DNA of 64,000 nucleotides from Pseudomonas akapageensis (GTDB taxonomy: Bacteria > Pseudomonadota > Gammaproteobacteria > Pseudomonadales > Pseudomonadaceae): assembly GCF_011355085.1 (NCBI RefSeq), contig NZ_VXCP01000016.1, positions 265,117 through 329,116 of the forward strand, given 5' to 3'. Shown one piece after another: positions 8,790 through 19,143 of the stretch (position 1 is its first letter; each line of letters starts with the position of its first letter). The notes beneath the pieces were generated by a model. That model ran no database searches, was not told the DNA's origin, and saw nothing but the letters and a program-made list of their open reading frames with translations. The translations under genes were made by a program, and so were the position numbers.

Positions 8790-10970
8790 TCAGGCCGGCG
8801 CGTCCTTGACCAAATGCGCCGCCAGGGTACGCAACGGCCCCAATTGCCGGCAGATCAAGGCCAATTGGGTTTGCACCAGACGCTGACCTTCATCGACCTC
8901 TTCAGGCATCTGCTCGAGCGAGTTGGCCAGCGCCTCTTCGTCATCGCTGTGAATGGCAACCGGCAGCTTGCTCGACAGGCCGGCGGCAATCTCGTCGATA
9001 CTGCAGGCCAGGCTTTCGCCGACGCCATCGATCAATTGCTCGCGCACCGGCGCAGGCAGCGGCGTTTCCCGGTGTGCGCCCAACCCCGAGAGATAGCTGA
9101 GCAGCGTGTGCGAGAGCACCAGGAAGCGAAAGCCCACGTCCGCGTCCTTACGAAAGTGCCCAGGCTCCATCAACATGTTGGCCAGCGTGGTCGAGAGCGC
9201 CGCATCGGCATTGTGGGCGTTGCGCCGGGCCAGCCGGTAGGCCAGGTCGTCGCGCTTGCCATGGGCGTACTGCTGCATGATCTGGCGCAGGTAGATGCTG
9301 TTGCAGCTGAGGGTCGTGGCCAGCACTTTGTTCAGACTCCGGCCCTGCCAGTCAGGAAGGAACAGCAATACCGCCAGGCCCGCGATCAGGCTGCCAATCA
9401 GGGTATCGAACAGGCGTGGCAGGAACAGACCGTAGCCATCGCCGATCTGGTTGAAGCAGAACAGCACCATCAGGGTGATCGCAGCAGTCGCCAGGGTGTA
9501 GCGGGTGGTCCGGTGGACGAAGAAGACCACGCCTGCGGCGACGGCGAACATCGACTGGATGATCGCGCTGGGGAACAGGTCGAACAAGGCCCAGCCCACA
9601 GTCAGGCCGATGGCTGTACCGATGATCCGTTGCACCAGTTTACGTCGCGTCGCGCCATAGTTGGGCTGGCAGACGAACAGGGTGGTGAGCATGATCCAGT
9701 AACCCTGGGTGGGGTGGATCAGGTGCACCATGCCATAGCCGATCGACAATGCCAGGGGCAGGCGCAGGGCATGGCGAAACAGCAACGAGGTCGGGGTCAA
9801 CTGTTGCCGCAGGCGGCTCCAGACATCCGCCAGGTTACGCGGCGAGCGGTCGAGCAAGCTGCTGTCGGTGGCATCGGCAAGGGTGTCCGGGTTGCTGGCG
9901 TCGCTGAGCAGGCGATCGAGGGTGGCCAGGTTGGCAGCCAATGCTCGCAATGAGCGCAGCAGGCTGCGCCAGGCAGGGTTGTTCTGGCTGCGCAGATGCT
10001 CCAGAGAGGCATCCAGGTCGCTCAGTGCTTCGGCAAAGCTTGCGTCATAGGTGAAGGGCTGGCGTAGCTGGATCGACTCCGAAAGACGCCGACAGGCCGC
10101 CCCTTGCTGGCGCAGCAGGCGTTGGCAGCGAAACAGCACGTCGCTATGAAAGAAAGCCTCGGCCAGCGCGTTGTAGGGGTAATGCGAGGAACTGGCGCGT
10201 TCGTGAATGTCCTGGGCCAGGAAGTACAGCTTCAAATACCGGCTGACCTTGGAGCCCGGGCGGCCATCGCCGACCCGGTGCAGAATGATTTCCTTGGCGG
10301 CATTGAGCGCGGCGACCACGCGGCCGTTTTGCTGGGCCAGCTCCAGACGCCGGGCTTCCACATCGAGCTGGCGGATCGGTTCGAACAGCGTGGCCTTGAG
10401 CTTCAGGTAATAGCCCAGCTCGCGAAACAGGCGCGCCAGGCTTTGCTGTACTGGCTGATTGGAAAACAGCACCTGCCACAGCACCGAGAGCAAGCCGTAC
10501 CAGGCAGCGCCGGCCACCAACAGCAGTGGTTCATGCCAGACGTCGGTCACTTCGCCGCCGCGCTGGTCCACGCCGATCATGGTGTAGACCGAGAGGATCA
10601 GCGTGGCCGAGGCAATTGCGCCATAGCGCTCGCCGAGTGCACCGAGCATGGTCAGGCCAAAACTGGCCAGCGCCAGGGCGCAGACGAAAATGATGGGGTA
10701 GGGGAACAGCAATTCGACCGACAGTGCCGCGACGGTGAAACACACCAGGGTCACTGCCAGCGCATTGAGCCGGCCTTGCCAGCTATCGTCGGTTTCGGCC
10801 AGGGCGCTGGCGATGATCCCGAGAAACAGCGGGATCAACAATGCCATTTCGTCCTGGAACCAGCACAGCGCCATGCTGCCGGTCAGGGCGATGAAGACCC
10901 GTACGCTGTAACTGAACTTGTCCAGCGCCCACAGGCGCCGCATGGAGTGGCGAAACGAAGTCGATGACAT
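8790..10970 (-). CDS. yccS: YccS/FusC-family inner membrane protein
   Basis: 726 residues with two similar halves, each a membrane block followed by a cytoplasmic helical region: hydrophobic clusters near residues 20-170 and again around 400-520. The stretch RHALRLPLALSIGYGMVHL and the following TTLFVCQPNYGATRRKLVQRIIGT are the signature of the FUSC/YccS group (also seen in aromatic-acid exporters of the AaeB type). Its transport role has not been clearly defined. It is a single gene, with 120 bp separating it from the upstream flavoprotein gene. Confidence 0.88.
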   Translation of the reverse strand: MSSTSFRHSMRRLWALDKFSYSVRVFIALTGSMALCWFQDEMALLIPLFLGIIASALAETDDSWQGRLNALAVTLVCFTVAALSVELLFPYPIIFVCALALASFGLTMLGALGERYGAIASATLILSVYTMIGVDQRGGEVTDVWHEPLLLVAGAAWYGLLSVLWQVLFSNQPVQQSLARLFRELGYYLKLKATLFEPIRQLDVEARRLELAQQNGRVVAALNAAKEIILHRVGDGRPGSKVSRYLKLYFLAQDIHERASSSHYPYNALAEAFFHSDVLFRCQRLLRQQGAACRRLSESIQLRQPFTYDASFAEALSDLDASLEHLRSQNNPAWRSLLRSLRALAANLATLDRLLSDASNPDTLADATDSSLLDRSPRNLADVWSRLRQQLTPTSLLFRHALRLPLALSIGYGMVHLIHPTQGYWIMLTTLFVCQPNYGATRRKLVQRIIGTAIGLTVGWALFDLFPSAIIQSMFAVAAGVVFFVHRTTRYTLATAAITLMVLFCFNQIGDGYGLFLPRLFDTLIGSLIAGLAVLLFLPDWQGRSLNKVLATTLSCNSIYLRQIMQQYAHGKRDDLAYRLARRNAHNADAALSTTLANMLMEPGHFRKDADVGFRFLVLSHTLLSYLSGLGAHRETPLPAPVREQLIDGVGESLACSIDEIAAGLSSKLPVAIHSDDEEALANSLEQMPEEVDEGQRLVQTQLALICRQLGPLRTLAAHLVKDAPA

Positions 10971-11090
10971 TTAGGGGAGCAGGCCTGCAGGGCGATTATC
11001 TAAATTGAGCCAGTATCGACGGCAGCGCAATGCAGCCGTTCGTTCGTACCGGCAAAATTTGTTCCGTGATACGCCGATAGTACCTGCGAT

Positions 11091-12275
11091 TCAGACGAAC
11101 TGCGCTGCTGCGTAAGCGCTGGCCCAGGCCCACTGGAAGTTGAAACCGCCCAGGTGACCACTGACGTCCAGTACTTCACCGATAAAGTACAGGCCCGGGC
11201 TTTTCAGCGATTCCATGGTCTTGGAGGAGACTTCGTGGGTATCGACCCCGCCCAGGGTAACCTCCGCCGTACGATAGCCTTCGGTGCCGGCCGGAACCAC
11301 TTGCCAGCTGGCGAGCTTGCCCGCGACCTCGTTGAGCTCGGCCGGAGTGTATTGCTTCATGGGCTTGGACACGAACCACTGGTCCGCCAGCAGGTTGGCC
11401 ATCTTCTTGGTAAAGATCTCCCCGAGCAGGGTTTTCAACTCGCTGTTCGGACGTTCGGCCTGTTGCTGTTGCAGCCATTCCAGGGCGTCGTGGTCAGGCA
11501 GCAGGTTGATCTCGACGCTGTCGCCCGGTTCCCAGAACGAGGAAATCTGCAGGATCGCCGGGCCGCTGAGGCCGCGATGGGTGAACAGGATGTTTTCGCG
11601 AAAACTGGTGCCGTTGCAGCTGACCAGGCTGTCGACCGAGGTCCCGGACAGTTCGGTGCACAGTTCCTTGAGCTGGTCGGTGATGGTGAACGGCACCAGC
11701 CCCGCGCGGGTCGGCAAGACACTGTGGCCGAACTGCCGTGCGATCTGATAACCGAAGCCCGTTGCGCCCAGGGTCGGAATCGACAGGCCGCCGGTGGCGA
11801 TCACCAGCGACTCGCATTGCACCTGGCCAAGGCTGGTTTGCAGCAGGTAGCCGACTTCCAGCTTCTCGATGTGGGTCACCGAGGTGTCCATGCGCAGGTC
11901 GACCTGGACTTGCTCGCACTCGGCCAGCAGCAGGCCGAGGATGTCGCTGGATTTGTTGTCGCAGAACAACTGGCCGAGCTTTTTCTCGTGGTAGGGCACG
12001 CCGTGCTTGCTCACCAGTTCGATGAAGTCCCACTGGGTGTAGCGCGCCAGGGCAGACTTGCAGAAATGCGGGTTCTGCGAAAGAAAATTGCTCGGCTCGG
12101 TGTACATGTTGGTGAAATTGCAACGACCACCGCCGGACATCAGGATTTTCTTGCCGGGCTTGTTCGCATGGTCGATCAGCAGCACCTTGCGCCCACGGCC
12201 GGCGGCGGTCAGGGCGCACATCAAGCCTGCGGCGCCAGCGCCAATGATGATTACGTCGGTAGAGCGCAAAGCCAT
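11091..12275 (-). CDS. HI0933/YhiN-like FAD-dependent oxidoreductase
   Basis: 394 residues. The N-terminus has a classic dinucleotide-binding fold (VIIIGAGAAGLM with the acidic end LLIDHA), then the family block GKKILMSGGGRCNFTN, and the C-terminal GLYFIGEVLDVSGHLGGFN stretch that closes over FAD. This is the HI0933 (YhiN) family of soluble flavoproteins, whose reaction is unknown. Product size and all blocks match the family. It is flanked by a palindromic repeat on its 5' side. Confidence 0.9.
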   Translation of the reverse strand: MALRSTDVIIIGAGAAGLMCALTAAGRGRKVLLIDHANKPGKKILMSGGGRCNFTNMYTEPSNFLSQNPHFCKSALARYTQWDFIELVSKHGVPYHEKKLGQLFCDNKSSDILGLLLAECEQVQVDLRMDTSVTHIEKLEVGYLLQTSLGQVQCESLVIATGGLSIPTLGATGFGYQIARQFGHSVLPTRAGLVPFTITDQLKELCTELSGTSVDSLVSCNGTSFRENILFTHRGLSGPAILQISSFWEPGDSVEINLLPDHDALEWLQQQQAERPNSELKTLLGEIFTKKMANLLADQWFVSKPMKQYTPAELNEVAGKLASWQVVPAGTEGYRTAEVTLGGVDTHEVSSKTMESLKSPGLYFIGEVLDVSGHLGGFNFQWAWASAYAAAQFV

Positions 12276-12295
12276 TTCCTCGATTGAAACCTTAT

Positions 12296-12394
12296 CTCGT
12301 TCCCACGCTCCGCGTGGGAATGCCGTGTGAGGCGCTCCGCGCCGGGACGCAGGAGCGTCCGGGGATGCATTCCCACGCGGAGCGTGGGAACGAG
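12296..12394. repeat. Interspersed palindromic repeat, CTCGTTCCCACGC family
   Basis: The element starts CTCGTTCCCACGCTCCGCGT and ends with its near-perfect inverse, ACGCGGAGCGTGGGAACGAG, with about 60 bp of GC-rich, partly palindromic sequence between. It is a REPIN-like unit (two inverted REP sequences) between the YhiN-like gene and dbpA. Related copies in this window are at 19030, 31841 and 55731. Confidence 0.9.
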
Positions 12395-12406
12395 GAATGC
12401 AGTGAG

Positions 12407-13792
<1,386 letters not shown>

Positions 13793-13849
13793 GAGACTGG
13801 CCTGCAAAACAAAATGTCGCGCAGTGTACCAGCCTCATGGCCTTTAGCC

Positions 13850-15277
13850 CTAAGCCTCCATCTCCGGTTCCGGACGGACAGCACGCCTTCCGTCTGTCCT
13901 GGACAACTGCAGGAAAATCGCCGCGGCCATCATGGACATCACACCAACGGTCAAAAAGGTCAGCTGGAAGGCCTCAAGTGTGGTGCTTACGCCTTCGCTT
14001 TCGCCTGCCGCGCTAAAGCCGCCGAGCAGGGCGCCAGCGCAAGCGACGCCGAGGCTCAGGGCCAGTTGTGCGACGACGGAAAGCAGACTGTTGCCGCTGC
14101 TGGCGCTGGCATCGTCGAGGTCGATCAGGGTCACCGCGTTCATTGCCGTGAACTGCAGTGAGTTGACCGCTCCCAGTACGGCGAGCTGAAACAGCAACAG
14201 GGCATAGGGTGTGTGCTCATCCACCAGGCCCAGGCTTGCCAGCAGCAGCCCCAGCAGCAAGGTGTTGCCGGTCAGCACGATGCGATAGCCGAAGCGTTCG
14301 ATCAGTGGCCTGGCAACCGACTTGGCAACCATGGCTGCCGCGGCCAGAGGGATCATGCTCATTCCGGCCTGCGACGGTGAATAACCCAACGCGATTTGCA
14401 GCAGCAAGGGCACCAGAAACGGCAGGGCACCACTGCCCAGGCGGGCGAACACATTGCCGAGGATGCCCACGGCAAAGCTGCGCGTGCGGAACAACAGTGG
14501 CGAAAACAGCGGATTGTCGACCTGCCCTGCCCGCAGCCAATAGGCTGCCAGGCACGCCATGCCGGCAAACAACAGGAGCATGACCCGCAAATGCGGCATG
14601 TGCAGCTCGCCGAGCCCTTCCATGGCAATGGTGATCAGGACCATCGCTGCGCCGAACAGAACGAAGCCGAGGCTATCGAAACGGGTGCGCTCGCTGCCAC
14701 GCAGGTCCGGAATGAACCGCCATACCGCGTAACAGCCCACCAGGCCGACCGGCAGGTTCAGCAGAAAGATCCAGTGCCAGCTCAAATACTCCACCAGCCA
14801 GCCACCCATGGTCGGGCCGAGCAGCGGGCCGAGCAGGCCGGGAATGGTGATGAAACCCATGATGCGCACCAGCTCCGAGCGTGGGTAGGCGCGCAGCACC
14901 ACCAGCCTGCCGACCGGCAGCATAAGGGCACCGCCCAGGCCCTGGATCACCCGCGCCGCTACCAGCATGCTCAGGCTGCTGGACAGTGCGCAGAGCAGTG
15001 AGCCGAAGCTGAACAGCAGGATGGCACCGAAGAAGATGCGCTTGGTGCCGAAACGATCGGCGATCCAGCCTGAAGCCGGGATCAGAATGGCCACGGTGAG
15101 CATGTAGGCGATGATCACCGACTGCATGCGCAGCGGGTCTTCGGCCAGGTCCCGGGCCATGGCGGGCAGGGCGGTGTTGAGGATGGTGCCATCGAGCGAC
15201 TGCATGAAAAAGGCAATCGCCACGACCCAGGGTATCCAGCGTGCGGTGATGGCATCGAGGGGCGGGCGGTTGGGCAT
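13850..15277 (-). CDS. MFS multidrug exporter of the DHA2 family (MdtD-like)
   Basis: 475 residues and about 14 predicted membrane helices. The N-terminal FFMQSLDGTILNTALPAMA, the motif A loop GWIADRFGTKRIFF, and a long motif C region (GFITIPGLLGPLLGPTMGG) fit the drug:H+ antiporter family with 14 helices; the closest known relative appears to be MdtD. The substrate cannot be predicted. It lies downstream of the TldE-like gene on the same strand, but a palindromic repeat pair occupies the gap, so a shared transcript is uncertain. Confidence 0.9.
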   Translation of the reverse strand: MPNRPPLDAITARWIPWVVAIAFFMQSLDGTILNTALPAMARDLAEDPLRMQSVIIAYMLTVAILIPASGWIADRFGTKRIFFGAILLFSFGSLLCALSSSLSMLVAARVIQGLGGALMLPVGRLVVLRAYPRSELVRIMGFITIPGLLGPLLGPTMGGWLVEYLSWHWIFLLNLPVGLVGCYAVWRFIPDLRGSERTRFDSLGFVLFGAAMVLITIAMEGLGELHMPHLRVMLLLFAGMACLAAYWLRAGQVDNPLFSPLLFRTRSFAVGILGNVFARLGSGALPFLVPLLLQIALGYSPSQAGMSMIPLAAAAMVAKSVARPLIERFGYRIVLTGNTLLLGLLLASLGLVDEHTPYALLLFQLAVLGAVNSLQFTAMNAVTLIDLDDASASSGNSLLSVVAQLALSLGVACAGALLGGFSAAGESEGVSTTLEAFQLTFLTVGVMSMMAAAIFLQLSRTDGRRAVRPEPEMEA

Positions 15278-15315
15278 GTCGGTCCTTGTTTTGTCAGTTA
15301 TTCCGTGTTGCCTTC

Positions 15316-15405
15316 ATCGTGGGCAAGCCCGCTCCCACAGGGGGTTCTGTGTCCAAAAATGGCCTGCCTGGCACGGGCCTCTGTGGGAGCTGGCTTGCCA
15401 GCGAT
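15316..15405. repeat. REP doublet, GTGGGAGC-GGCTTGCC family
   Basis: Two inverted copies of the short Pseudomonas REP unit: ATCGTGGGCAAGCCCGCTCC on the left and TGTGGGAGCTGGCTTGCCAG on the right, about 45 bp apart. Each copy can form a short hairpin. It fills most of the gap between the TldE-like gene and the MFS exporter gene. Other copies in the window are at 20905, 25241, 32531, 47228 and 58683. Confidence 0.9.
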
Positions 15406-15419
15406 AGCCGCACCTCGGT

Positions 15420-16757
15420 CTACAGGGTCAACGTCAACCGATTGATCAACGCCCCCGGCAAATGCGTCGAAGACGTCTGCCGTTCGCTGTACGTCCCCGT
15501 CGACAGAATCAACTCACGCTCCCGGGTCAACGCCTCCAGGTGCGTACCCAGCAGGCTGTAGACACTGTCATCGAAACGCATGGTACTGACCGGCGCCTGT
15601 ATCTGGCCATTCTCCACCCAGAAGGTGGCAAAGCGCGTCAGGCCAGTCATTCGCGCGGCCGGCTGATCGGAGTAATTCAGGTACCACAGGTTGCTGATGT
15701 ACAACCCAGTGCCGAGCTGCTGCAGGACTTCAGCCAGGGGCAGGTCGCCTGCCGTCATGCTCAGGGCGCTGGGCGATTCACCGGCGTCGGCCCCATTGCA
15801 GATCAGGCCATATTCGGCGGCGCTGCGCGAGTTGATCAACCGGTCCCGGGCTTTGCCGGCCTGTATCAAGGTCAGGTCCGATCGCGGGTAACCTTCCCCG
15901 GAAAACGCCGGGCTGAGTGAGCCACTGACCTGCTCGGCCATCGTCACCAGCGGGCTCAGGTGGGTATCGCCTCCATACAAGCGTTGCAGAGGGCTGTCCT
16001 TGTTGGCGATGGACTGCGCGGAAAAGCCGCCCCAACACAGCATGCCGATGATTTCGTCCAGCGCGGCCGGGGCCAGATAAGCTCGATATTGTCCCGGCGC
16101 CAGGGTTTTCAAAGGGCGGCCAAGGAACGCCAGTTGCTCGGTGGCACTGTTCAGGCGCTGGGCGAAGGCTTCGTTGCTCCAGTTCTCACCGGCATAGTTG
16201 GCCTTGACCGCCTCGCCGTTGGCGTGGAACAGGCTCCAGTCCAGGTTGAAGCTGTTGGCCTGGTGCCAGCCGAACGCGCCCCATGAGCTGGCGTAGCCGC
16301 GGCTTATGGGGCCGACGGCATAGATGCCGACCAGATCGAAACCCTGCGCGCCTTGGCGTATCTGCTCAAGGACCTGCGCGCTGTCCGGCAGTGGTTGTTC
16401 CTGCACGGCGTGGCTTTGCCAGGCGTCGGTGTTGAGTTGCAGATAAGGGTCCGGGGCAACCAGCGGCAGAATTTCGCGCAGCTGTTGCACAGCCTCGGCC
16501 AACCGTTGGTAGTCCACGTCGTATTCGCCGCTGAGGGTCAGATGCAGGTCGGCCTGGTGGCCCTCGCGGATCAACTTCAGGCTGACGCTGGCTTGCTGCA
16601 CCTGCCCGGCCTGGCGCACCCTGGCATGGTTGAAGCGAATGAACTGCGACGCTTCGGCGTTGTAGCTCAGAGTGAAGTGCTCGGGCTCCTTGACGGCTTC
16701 GCGCAGCCAGTCGACCAGCGCTCGGAAGGTGTCGACGCTATTGAGGGCGGCAGGCAT
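15420..16757 (-). CDS. TldE/PmbA-like protein (TldD/PmbA family)
   Basis: 445 residues of the TldD/PmbA fold without the HExxxH zinc motif, as expected for the TldE subunit. Family features include a long N-terminal alpha/beta domain and the C-terminal core around RLINSRSAAEYGL and LPLAEVLQQLGTGLYISNLWYLNYSD. TldD and TldE together form a heterodimeric zinc protease that trims peptides such as microcin B17 precursor and the CcdA antitoxin. The start at 16757 overlaps the stop of the upstream tldD-like gene (ATGA), pointing to translational coupling. It looks shorter and more diverged than housekeeping PmbA, so it is probably a paralogue. Confidence 0.85.
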   Translation of the reverse strand: MPAALNSVDTFRALVDWLREAVKEPEHFTLSYNAEASQFIRFNHARVRQAGQVQQASVSLKLIREGHQADLHLTLSGEYDVDYQRLAEAVQQLREILPLVAPDPYLQLNTDAWQSHAVQEQPLPDSAQVLEQIRQGAQGFDLVGIYAVGPISRGYASSWGAFGWHQANSFNLDWSLFHANGEAVKANYAGENWSNEAFAQRLNSATEQLAFLGRPLKTLAPGQYRAYLAPAALDEIIGMLCWGGFSAQSIANKDSPLQRLYGGDTHLSPLVTMAEQVSGSLSPAFSGEGYPRSDLTLIQAGKARDRLINSRSAAEYGLICNGADAGESPSALSMTAGDLPLAEVLQQLGTGLYISNLWYLNYSDQPAARMTGLTRFATFWVENGQIQAPVSTMRFDDSVYSLLGTHLEALTRERELILSTGTYSERQTSSTHLPGALINRLTLTL

Positions 16758-18199
16758 CAGGCATCTCCCCCGAATACGTCGATCTGGCTGAAAACACAGG
16801 CCGGTGAAGCGTGGCCGACGCGCACCACCTGGTTGGGTTCGCCTTTGCCGCAATTGGGCGTACCGAGAACCTGGAAGGTGCTGGCATCGCCCACCGCGCT
16901 GAGGTTGCGCCAGAAGTCTGCGGAAATACCGCGATAGTTCGGATTCTTGACCACGCCCTTGAGTTCTCCGTTCTCGATCAATTGGCCCCATTCGCAGCCG
17001 AACTGGAACTTGTTGCGGGCATCGTCGATGGACCAGGAGCGGTTGGTCGACATCAGTACGCCGTGTTCGATGCCAGCGATCAGCTGTGGCAGGCTCTTGT
17101 CGCCCGGTTCGATATTGAGGTTGGCCATGCGGTCGATCGGGGCGCGGTTCCAGCCGCAGGCGCGACTGTTGGCAACGCCGTCGAGCCCAGAGCGAAATTG
17201 CGAAAGCGCACCACCCAGCGGACGGATCAGCAGGCCTTCGCGGATCAGGAATTGCTTGTGCGCCGCAGTGCCATCGTCGTCGTGGGAGTAGCTGGCCAGT
17301 TGTTCGGGGATATCCGGGTCAAAGGTGACATTGAGCAACCTGGAGCCGTACTGCAGGGTGCCGAAGTCGGTGGTTTTGACGAAACTGGTGCCGGCGTAAT
17401 TGCGTTCATCGCCCAGGATGCGGTCCAGCTCCAGCGGGTGGCCGATGGATTCGTGGATCTGCAGCATCATCTGGTCCGGCATCAGCAGGATGTCTCGCCT
17501 GCCCTGAGGTGTATTGGGTGCCAGGAGCAATTGCAGGGCCTGGTCGGCGACCTTGGCCCCTGCGCCGATCAAGCCACAACGGCTGATCACGTCAGCGCCG
17601 CCTTGCTGGCCGAAGTTTTCCCGGCCCAGGCTGCGGGTCTGGCTGTCCTGACCGTCATAGGCCGTGACGCTCAGGCCTGGGAATACAAAGCGCTGGGCCT
17701 GGCGGTTCTCGGCGCCGGCGGTGTTCAGGTAGATCTGCTCGACAGTGCTCACCCCGAGGCTGACTTGCCAGTTCACCAGGCGTTCGTCATGGGGCACGGC
17801 GGCCGACTCCCGGCCCAGCAGTTCATAGCAATCGCCCAGAGACGGGAAGGGTTGTTCGAGGTTGGGCGAACAGTAATCGGCACGGCCCTGGGCCACTGGC
17901 TGGTTACGCAGGTCGAGCAGCGCATGGGCGCTTATCCGTTCGGCCAGATCTTCGGCCTGCTGCAAGGCCAGTTGCAGGCCTTGCTGCGAGAGGTCGCCGG
18001 TGGCGGCATAGGCTTCGACACCGTTCAGGCGCACCGTCAGCATTGCCCCTTCGTCACGGCTCAGGCTCGGTGGCTCGGCAACGTTCTTGCGCACGGACAG
18101 GTGCTGGCTGGACTGGCGAACATGGCGCAGCGAGAAGAACTCGGCGCGGCTGCGCAGGGCGGCGAAGCGCTGCTTCAGCAGGGTGGTGGTTTCGAACAT
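16757..18199 (-). CDS. TldD-like metalloprotease subunit
   Basis: 480 residues with the catalytic motif HESIGH (H249-E250-H254, the family HExxxH) and the C-terminal segment TPNCGKGEPNQ, which supplies the conserved cysteine. The start at 18199 is chosen because a near-perfect AAGGAGG lies upstream and the length then matches E. coli TldD (~481). Its stop overlaps the start of the TldE-like gene, and it begins 41 bp after the RraA-like gene. The housekeeping tldD/pmbA genes of Pseudomonas lie elsewhere in the chromosome, so this appears to be a second set. No small peptide precursor gene is visible nearby. Confidence 0.87.
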   Translation of the reverse strand: MFETTTLLKQRFAALRSRAEFFSLRHVRQSSQHLSVRKNVAEPPSLSRDEGAMLTVRLNGVEAYAATGDLSQQGLQLALQQAEDLAERISAHALLDLRNQPVAQGRADYCSPNLEQPFPSLGDCYELLGRESAAVPHDERLVNWQVSLGVSTVEQIYLNTAGAENRQAQRFVFPGLSVTAYDGQDSQTRSLGRENFGQQGGADVISRCGLIGAGAKVADQALQLLLAPNTPQGRRDILLMPDQMMLQIHESIGHPLELDRILGDERNYAGTSFVKTTDFGTLQYGSRLLNVTFDPDIPEQLASYSHDDDGTAAHKQFLIREGLLIRPLGGALSQFRSGLDGVANSRACGWNRAPIDRMANLNIEPGDKSLPQLIAGIEHGVLMSTNRSWSIDDARNKFQFGCEWGQLIENGELKGVVKNPNYRGISADFWRNLSAVGDASTFQVLGTPNCGKGEPNQVVRVGHASPACVFSQIDVFGGDA

Positions 18200-18240
18200 G
18201 CGAACCTCCTTGTGAATGGCGGCGCCCGAAAGCAAACAAC

Positions 18241-18936
18241 CTAAATCGGGCAACCTTTACTACGCAAAATCGCATCAAACCGATCCGGATCCAGCGTCCC
18301 GGCCTCGATGGCCGCCAAGGTCGCCTTCTCCCGTGCCAGCAGATCATGGCAACGCACCAGCAGCTCCGGCAATTCGGAGCGTGCAGCCGAAACGACACCA
18401 TCACCGTCACCGATCATCAGATCCCCCGGCATCACCAGCATCCCCGCGCAGGAGATCGGCACGTTGATCTCGCCACCACCATCGGTACTCGGGCCGCGGT
18501 GCACGCCGTCGAGGGCATAGGCGGGCAGTTCGCCCGTTCGCCATTCGTCCAGATCACGCAGGGCGCCGTTGATCACCACGCCGACAATCCCGGCCTTGAG
18601 CGCCATGGCACGCATGATCCCGCCGAACACGGCGCGGGTCAGGTCGCCGCTGCCGTCGATGACCAGCACATCGCCAGGGCGGGCCATTTGCATGGCCTTG
18701 AGGATCATCAAGTTGTCACCGGGGCGAACCCGTACCGTCAGGGCGCTGCCGAGCATCGGTGCGCAGCCGTGGAAGGGCTTGAGGCCAAGACCGCCGACAT
18801 TGCGGCCCAGGCAATCGCTGACGGCAGCGGCGGGGATCTGGCTGAATTCCTTCAGCCACTTGGGGTCGAGGGGTTCGGCGTTGGGGTTTATCAGATAGCC
18901 GGTGGGCCATTTGCTTGAAGAAACGACATCAAACAT
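18241..18936 (-). CDS. RraA-like / HMG aldolase-family protein
   Basis: 231 residues of the RraA/HMG-CHA aldolase fold. Recognisable blocks are VSDCLGRNVGGL, the central GDVLVIDGSGDLTRAVFGGI, the GVVINGALRDLDEW turn carrying the Arg-Asp metal and substrate pair, and PGDLMIGDGDGVV. Members are 4-hydroxy-4-methyl-2-oxoglutarate or oxaloacetate decarboxylase-type enzymes, or regulators of RNase E. The Arg-Asp pair argues for a divalent-metal lyase, not a pure RNase regulator. It is the first gene of an apparent three-gene unit with the TldD/TldE-like pair. Confidence 0.8.
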   Translation of the reverse strand: MFDVVSSSKWPTGYLINPNAEPLDPKWLKEFSQIPAAAVSDCLGRNVGGLGLKPFHGCAPMLGSALTVRVRPGDNLMILKAMQMARPGDVLVIDGSGDLTRAVFGGIMRAMALKAGIVGVVINGALRDLDEWRTGELPAYALDGVHRGPSTDGGGEINVPISCAGMLVMPGDLMIGDGDGVVSAARSELPELLVRCHDLLAREKATLAAIEAGTLDPDRFDAILRSKGCPI

Positions 18937-19029
18937 GAGATTGCCTCAAAGCCAGCGAGCGCCAGCGTGTCGGATGGGGGGGGAAGGTCTAGCTTAGGCT
19001 TGTGATGAGGGAGGGGGCAAGTGTGGACA

Positions 19030-19134
19030 CTCGTTCCCACGCTCCGCGTGGGAATGCATCCGGCGATGCTCCGCGTCGCGCTGGCGACGCTGGAGCGTCT
19101 GTGTCGGCATTCCCACGCAGAGCGTGGGAACGAG
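19030..19134. repeat. Interspersed palindromic repeat, CTCGTTCCCACGC family
   Basis: Starts with CTCGTTCCCACGCTCCGCGT and ends with the inverse ending in AGCGTGGGAACGAG; the middle is itself partly palindromic (gatgctccgcgtcgcg, gcgacgctggagcgtc). It lies 9 bp after the betA stop and before the RraA-like gene start, in a gap of about 200 bp that holds nothing else recognisable. Confidence 0.9.
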
Positions 19135-19143
19135 GGGGTAAAA

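Noticed and set aside
8814..9953. 379-codon plus-strand frame inside yccS
   Set aside because: Gln/Arg-rich shadow of yccS on the other strand.
12296..12394. CRISPR array as explanation for the repeated palindromes
   Set aside because: Copies are single, far apart and lack regular spacers; they are REP/REPIN elements.
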